A stretch of DNA of 64,000 bases. Source: Flavobacteriales bacterium UBA6770. Its GTDB lineage: Bacteria > Bacteroidota > Bacteroidia > Flavobacteriales_G > Salibacteraceae. The DNA lies in NCBI GenBank assembly GCA_905181875.1, contig CAJIZH010000006.1, forward strand, positions 124,001 to 188,000, read 5' to 3'. Both the position numbers and the translations under genes were made by a program. A model generated the notes under the pieces. The model was not told where the DNA came from and did no database searches. It saw only the letters and a program-made list of their open reading frames with translations. Numbering within the stretch: position 1 is the stretch's first letter; each line of letters opens with the position of its first letter. This document shows, piece by piece, positions 58,921 to 64,000 of this stretch.

Positions 58921-59962
58921 CTACAAAGCTTCAATAAAAATAGTGACTTCTTTAGTAAACGCTTCCCATTCATTATCCATAGGTGAGTGTCCGGATTTTT
59001 CGAAAATGACTATTTTCTTATTGGTAGAACTAATAGTTTTAAATGCATCATAGGCTAGGGCAGGAGGAACCACAAAATCATATTTCCCCCATAAAATAAG
59101 AGTTGGGATTGTTACTTTTTTTAATTCATTGGTTAGTGCAACTTCTTCTACTTCATTATGCAAGAGATTACTCATTTGTATTCCAGTAACAGTACTTGTC
59201 AATAAATTTGTCGGACCAAAGAGCAGTGAGTTTTTTATACCACCTTCTTCACCTGCTTGAATAAAATTGTCTTCTAAGAGCCAGCACTCTGCTTCACCGG
59301 CTTTTTTATTTATGTCGCCTCCATTTTCATTGGTTATGAAGTTGGTGTCAATAGCATTAGCCCATATCAGAATTCCTTCCCAGTTCGAAGTATTATTTCC
59401 TAACGTAATTTGTGTTTTTGCTTCGCTTTTAAATTTTTCAATTGCAGCCTTATTTAATCTTGGTATATCATGAGCGCCATCTGCTTCAATCCAACCGTCT
59501 AGATTGTATTGCAGGCCAGCAGTCACCACATATTTTGCGGTTAAAGTACCGCCCCAAGAGTGGCCTAGAGGCGATAACTCTAATTGCAGAACCATATTTC
59601 AATTTTATTGTGTTTACAACTGCATTCATATCGAATACCATATTATCGACAGTAACTTCAGACTTTTTATACGTGCCTTGACTCATTCCTTGTCCGCGCT
59701 GATCCCAATAGGCAACGCCATATTTTTTCTCAATTTCTTCAGAATATTTACCAGCTCTATATTCCAATCCGTTTCCACCTGGTCCTCCATGAACTACTAG
59801 TATTACTATACCAGAACCCACCCTTCCACGCAGATAAACCGGCATATCGGCTCCGTTACTTCGCACATATATTGTTTCTTCAATCTGCGTTAAATCAGTA
59901 GACTTTTTACAGCCAAAAAAAGTGAGGATTACGATTCCGATTATTAGGTATGATAGCCTCAT
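58921..59962 (-). pseudogene. Alpha/beta hydrolase (proline iminopeptidase-like lipoprotein), frameshifted
   Basis: Two ORFs join as ...VHGGPGGNGLEY...AYWDQRGQGMSQG...KLKYGSAIRVI/[frameshift]/SPLGHSWGGTLTAKYV...WGKYDFVVPPALAYDAF...KSGHSPMDNEWEAF. Confidence 0.8.
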
Positions 59963-60633
59963 TTTATTATGGTTTTAACGGTAGTATTTTTGAGTCCAAA
60001 ATTAGGTTGAAATCGCATTCCAAATTCTAAAATACCTTCAAGCAATACTCCAGCATTATAAGCTGTCAGTATGTTGGCGTTTATCTCTTGAGTATAATGT
60101 GATGGGCTTTTTCTTGAATAAATACGATCGGCCGCCACATCCTAAGGAAATACCGGTTGCAAAAGTAACCTCGAGGGATGTACCTTTCTTTAGTGTCCTG
60201 TTATATTTCCCGCTGCATCCGCTAGGTAGGTTTCTCCTTGGTTAAATCTTCTAGAATATCCTATTGACAGGGCTACTTCGGTGTACAATAATATCCGTCT
60301 GTTGTATCGCCTCCAGCCCAACTCTGTGTTCAATTGTAAAACGTCGCCATACGTTTTTGGATGAACATAGAACGTAAGATTAGGCTGAGCGTATAATCAG
60401 CTTTTGAGTGTACTTAGTTTTTCGCTTTTTTGACTTTGCTTTTTTCAATCTTTCAGCAAATTCCTGTCCAGAGCTATTTTAATTCCTGGTTGGAATACAT
60501 AGATTTCCATAATAGGACATGTCGAAAGTGGAGAATAATCATTAAAAAGCACAGATGGCGTGTTTGAACTATCTATCTGTCCATATAGGGTTAGCGAAGT
60601 ACAAAAGGAAATTAAGACAATAAAAAATCGCAT
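59959..60633 (-). pseudogene. Outer-membrane-protein gene with at least four frameshifts
   Basis: Fragments: MRFFIVLISFCTSLTLYGQ...ALDR / QEFAERLKKAKSKKRKTKYTQKLI / AQPNLTFYVHPKTYGDVLQLNTELGWRRYNRRILLYTEVALSIGYSRRFNQGETYLADAAGNITG / RTLKKGTSLEVTFATGISLGCGGRSY / SPSHYTQEINANILTAYNAGVLLEGILEFGMRFQPNFGLKNTTVKTIIK*. Confidence 0.75.
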
Positions 60634-60980
60634 TAAGTGCAGTTAAATGAACTAATCTTAGCAGCAGTATACTGAACTACTGAACTAAATTTACAAAGAC
60701 GAATTTTGGCCAAAATTCAACACCAAAAATGCTTCTTTTTTGATTAATAATTAGTATTCAAAAACTGATCGAAACCATTTTTTTAAAGTTGCAAATTCTG
60801 CTAATTTGTCGCAATAACTTTAATCAATAGGGGAGGATGTATTTGTTAATCCCCTGAACTTAGTCATTTGATAACGATAACCGAGGTCTGAATTGTAAAT
60901 TCAGATTACAATAAAAATACAATTGAAGACAATAAAATATATTTAATCAAAGTTAATAGTTCCGAATTTAAACATTGAAT

Positions 60981-61394
60981 ATGAAGGTGATTATTTGTTT
61001 AGTATAAACCACTTTTTTTACTTTTTCAACTATAGCTCAGGACTCGATAAAAATCATTCCAAGATCGGATTTAATTAGAACATCTCTAAATTTTCAACCT
61101 ATCAAGACAACCTTAATGAAAATGGGAATTTGGAAACGGTATTTATTCAAGAGGAACCGTTCTCAGGTTTATAAAGTTACAAAACCATTTTATTCCAAAG
61201 GAGCCGTGCTCTCCGCAGGTTGGGTTGTTTCGATTAGTGAACGATTTGTTTTTAATTCAAATGTCTCCCAAACCTTCGAAGCAGTATTTCAAGTGGGGCC
61301 TTCTGATGTTGAACCAACTGATCGTTACCCGGGAAGAATAATTTTTTTTAATGCCCAATCAAGGATTGAGCTAGGTATACGCTATACATTGTAA
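60981..61394 (+). pseudogene. Outer-membrane-protein-like gene remnant with stop codon in the signal peptide
   Basis: MKVIICLV*TTFFTFSTIAQDSIKIIP...GAVLSAGWVVSISERFVFN...RIELGIRYTL*; one frame with TAA at codon 9, plus a probable internal frameshift. Confidence 0.55.
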
Positions 61395-61979
61395 TTCTTG
61401 TTATATGGTTTTCTCTCTTGGGTACTGTAACGCCCATATCCATAAGGCGCAAGGTTTCCGCTAAAATCATTTTGATCCCAAAAGGCTAAGATTCGAGTAG
61501 TGCCAACGTCATTTTTAAAATCAGGGTGAGTAGGATCAATTCCAGAATCGATAATACCAACCAAAACAACTTTTCCTGTATACGCTTGTTGCAAGCTTCC
61601 ACCGTCAGAATGCAGCGAATCTAATGAGGCAAGTTGAATTGCGGTCGCGTCCATTACTTCAATAGGTGTATTGTTAATTTCAGCTTTAATCAGTCCTTTT
61701 ACTGAAACTAAATCCTCTAAAGTATTCTGCGGAATCCGAATGGCCATAATATCATCGTACTGATATTTGAGTACTCCAGCATGCCGGCCTAAAAAGGCTT
61801 TTATGTTTTTTGGATTTCCTTTTACATACCAAATGTATCTCCTTGGTAGAGCCTCGTTTTCCATAGTAAGTCGGAACGTTTTGTAATAAATTGTTTATTT
61901 GATAGGAAACGGTAGCGTTTTGAGCGTAAATACTAAATGGAATGAATAGGCTTGCAATAAGCAATATGTGTTTGAACAT
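61382..61979 (-). pseudogene. S8 (subtilisin-like) peptidase, frameshifted and truncated after the catalytic Asp region
   Basis: MFKHILLIASLFIPFSIYAQNATVSYQINNLLQNVPTYYGKR / EALPRRYIWYVKGN...GKVVLVGIIDSGIDPTHPDF...*; no His or Ser blocks. Confidence 0.75.
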
Positions 61980-62286
61980 GAACTTAAAATTCTAGTTTTA
62001 ATCTTACATTTTATCTGTAAAAATTGTAAAAGCTAAAATAGGGGATATCAGCGTAAAGTATAGTAGGTTTTTGTGTGGTTTTTTGATACTTCAACGTTCT
62101 GAAGTATGGAAGGAAATAAAGTTTAATTCAATAAAATCAACGTTATTCCACAAGTACAATTGAATGCAATTCAGTTGCATCGGTTGAATAAAATAGTTGT
62201 TCAGTATCTTAAAAATTATAATTCGGTTATGCTGAACTAATTTAAGCATGACTCACTATTACATACGAGCAATAATTATAACTATT

Positions 62287-62313
62287 TGTCATTCTGAATC
62301 CGGTTCAGAATCT
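62287..62313. repeat. Short palindromic intergenic repeat (GTCATTCTGAATCCGGTTCAGAATCT)
   Basis: Inverted repeat ATTCTGAA-tccgg-TTCAGAAT. Confidence 0.65.
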
Positions 62314-62358
62314 TGATATTTTATAAGTTTGGACAGGTTAAAAATAAAACATAAAGGC

Positions 62359-62982
62359 ATGAAAGTAATAGCATTCGCAGGAAGCACAAGTTCACAATCA
62401 ATTAACAAAAGACTCGCAACTTACGTTTCAAGTTTATTTGTTCCAGCAGAAATACAGGTACTGGATCTGAACGATTTTGAAGTTCCTATTTACAGTTCAG
62501 ATAAAGAAACTGAAAGCGGAGTTCCAGACAAGATTTTAGAATTGGCAGAACTACTTGACATTGCAAATTTAATAGTGCTTTCCTTAGCCGAGCACAACGG
62601 ATCATACTCAGCAGCTTTTAAGAATACCTACGATTGGTTAAGTAGAGTTCCAGATCGTAAAGTGTTTGGAAAGACTCCAATATTTCTTTTGGCTACTTCG
62701 CCAGGCGGCAGAGGCGGAGCAGGTGTTATAGAAGCCGCTAAAGGCAGAATGCCTAGAGATGGGAGTGAAATTTTAGATACATTTTCTTTACCTGCATTTT
62801 ACGAGAACTTTGGAAAGGACGTTATGAGTAACGAAATGGATTCACCAACTTATGGAATCGAATTACGAGAAAAAGTCACTGAAATCAAACAAAAGTATTT
62901 TGGAGCTTTCTATTCAGATACCAGCGGTACTTGCGGAATCGATATTTCAAAAGATGATGCTGGCGATGCAGTAGAATATTAA
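62359..62982 (+). CDS. NADPH-dependent FMN reductase
   Basis: VIAFAGSTSSQSINKRLATY, SLAEHNGSYSAAFKNTYDWLSR. Confidence 0.9.
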   Translation: MKVIAFAGSTSSQSINKRLATYVSSLFVPAEIQVLDLNDFEVPIYSSDKETESGVPDKILELAELLDIANLIVLSLAEHNGSYSAAFKNTYDWLSRVPDRKVFGKTPIFLLATSPGGRGGAGVIEAAKGRMPRDGSEILDTFSLPAFYENFGKDVMSNEMDSPTYGIELREKVTEIKQKYFGAFYSDTSGTCGIDISKDDAGDAVEY

Positions 62983-62994
62983 AAAATAAAAATT

Positions 62995-63570
62995 ATGGCA
63001 ATAGTATATTCAAACATGATGGAATTGGGCACTAAAGCTCCTGATTTTACTTTACTCGATACCGTTTCAGATGAAACAATTTCGCTGCAAGATTTAAAGT
63101 CGGATAACGCAACTGTGGTAATGTTCATCTGTAATCATTGTCCATTTGTAGTTCACATCAATCCTAGGCTAGCGGAAATTGCTAAAACTTACAAGAAGAA
63201 GGGAGTGCAGTTTATTGCTATAAGTAGTAATGATGCAGATACGCACCCACAAGATGCGCCAGATCATATGGCGATTCACGCCAAAAAAGAAGGATATACT
63301 TTTCCCTACTTATACGATGAAACCCAAGAAGTGGGAAAAGCGTATGGAGCAGAATGCACTCCGGATTTCTTTGTGTTTGATGGAGAACTTAACTGCACTT
63401 ATCGAGGACGATTTGATGCAACTCGACCAGGTTCAGGGGCCGCTAATGGTCAAGATTTGAAGAATGCTTTGGATGCTATGTTAACTCGAAAAGAGGTGAG
63501 CGAATTTCAATCTCCAAGTATGGGTTGCAATATAAAATGGAAGCAGACCGATATTGATGAATTGATCTAA
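62995..63570 (+). CDS. Thioredoxin/peroxiredoxin-like family protein
   Basis: GTKAPDFTLLDTVSDETISLQDL, VVMFICNHCPFVVHINPRLAEI. Confidence 0.9.
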   Translation: MAIVYSNMMELGTKAPDFTLLDTVSDETISLQDLKSDNATVVMFICNHCPFVVHINPRLAEIAKTYKKKGVQFIAISSNDADTHPQDAPDHMAIHAKKEGYTFPYLYDETQEVGKAYGAECTPDFFVFDGELNCTYRGRFDATRPGSGAANGQDLKNALDAMLTRKEVSEFQSPSMGCNIKWKQTDIDELI

Positions 63571-64000
63571 TAGGAAGAAGCCGAAGATTACAAGCTGTTT
63601 TAGTTCAGAAAACAGCGTTCTGTGTGGCAAACTTTGTTTACCCGTCTATTTGAATTACTCAAGCTTTTTCGTCTGGAAAAGTGGGAAATGTTTTGAGGGT
63701 ATTCTATTTTAATTGTTACATGCTCTATCCTATCGGTTGTTGGGTCAATAAGTACAATCAAGACAAGACATTCACAAAGACAGAAAAGGAGGTCTAGCGG
63801 GGGAGTATCATTCATGCAGTCCTTATTCTCACTCAACCTTTTTTATTGGCAATATTTATAGATTTCTGAGTAAATACTCAATATTTTTCTATACGTCTGC
63901 GCATTACTACTGAAAATTCTGCGTACGTAAAAGGTAAAATAGTCCAATATTGAAAATATCTTACAGCCAAGAACAATTTTTTAGAATCTCGGTGGCTAAC

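Noticed and set aside
63600-63836. 78-aa minus-strand ORF
   Set aside because: No motif or context support.
1-64000. tRNA, rRNA, CRISPR arrays, prophage, insertion sequences
   Set aside because: Looked for cloverleaf/TTCGAnTC arms, rRNA-conserved stretches, regularly spaced direct repeats and transposase motifs; none recognised by eye, although a scanner could find a missed small RNA.

Overview
A 64 kb chromosomal window from a Bacteroidota genome, probably of Flavobacteriales type. The evidence is T9SS sorting domains, PorP/SprF, TAnnTTTG promoter-like boxes and low GC. Most of it is ordinary core and metabolic DNA: prmC, POT transporter, ndk, nrnA, rluA-like, serC-serA-DUF1015 cluster, ferredoxin, rpmE2, GlmU-like, lon, hutI, ftcD, rnz, pyrB-pyrR. 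It also carries several predicted secreted proteins and an arsenic operon (arsR, DUF6428, LMW-PTP-type arsenate reductase, acr3). I saw no rRNA, tRNA, CRISPR array, transposase or prophage. The most interesting items are: (1) a T9SS-secreted polyester-hydrolase (PETase-like) homologue at 14557-15714 with a GWSMGGGG nucleophile motif; (2) a six-fold repeat protein at 12955-13290 matching the 7(1)-knot 'septoil' pattern; (3) a cluster of gene remnants at 58.9-62.0 kb plus isolated scars at 12.6, 15.9, 51.7 and 55.2 kb, reconstructed by reading across frames; (4) a dispersed GTCATTC...GAATCT palindromic intergenic repeat family, including a ~122 bp tandem copy; (5) ars-operon proteins ending in Cys-Cys tails; (6) a sigma factor / TM protein / CpxP-like sensor cassette. 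All assignments come from motif recognition by eye; no searches were run.
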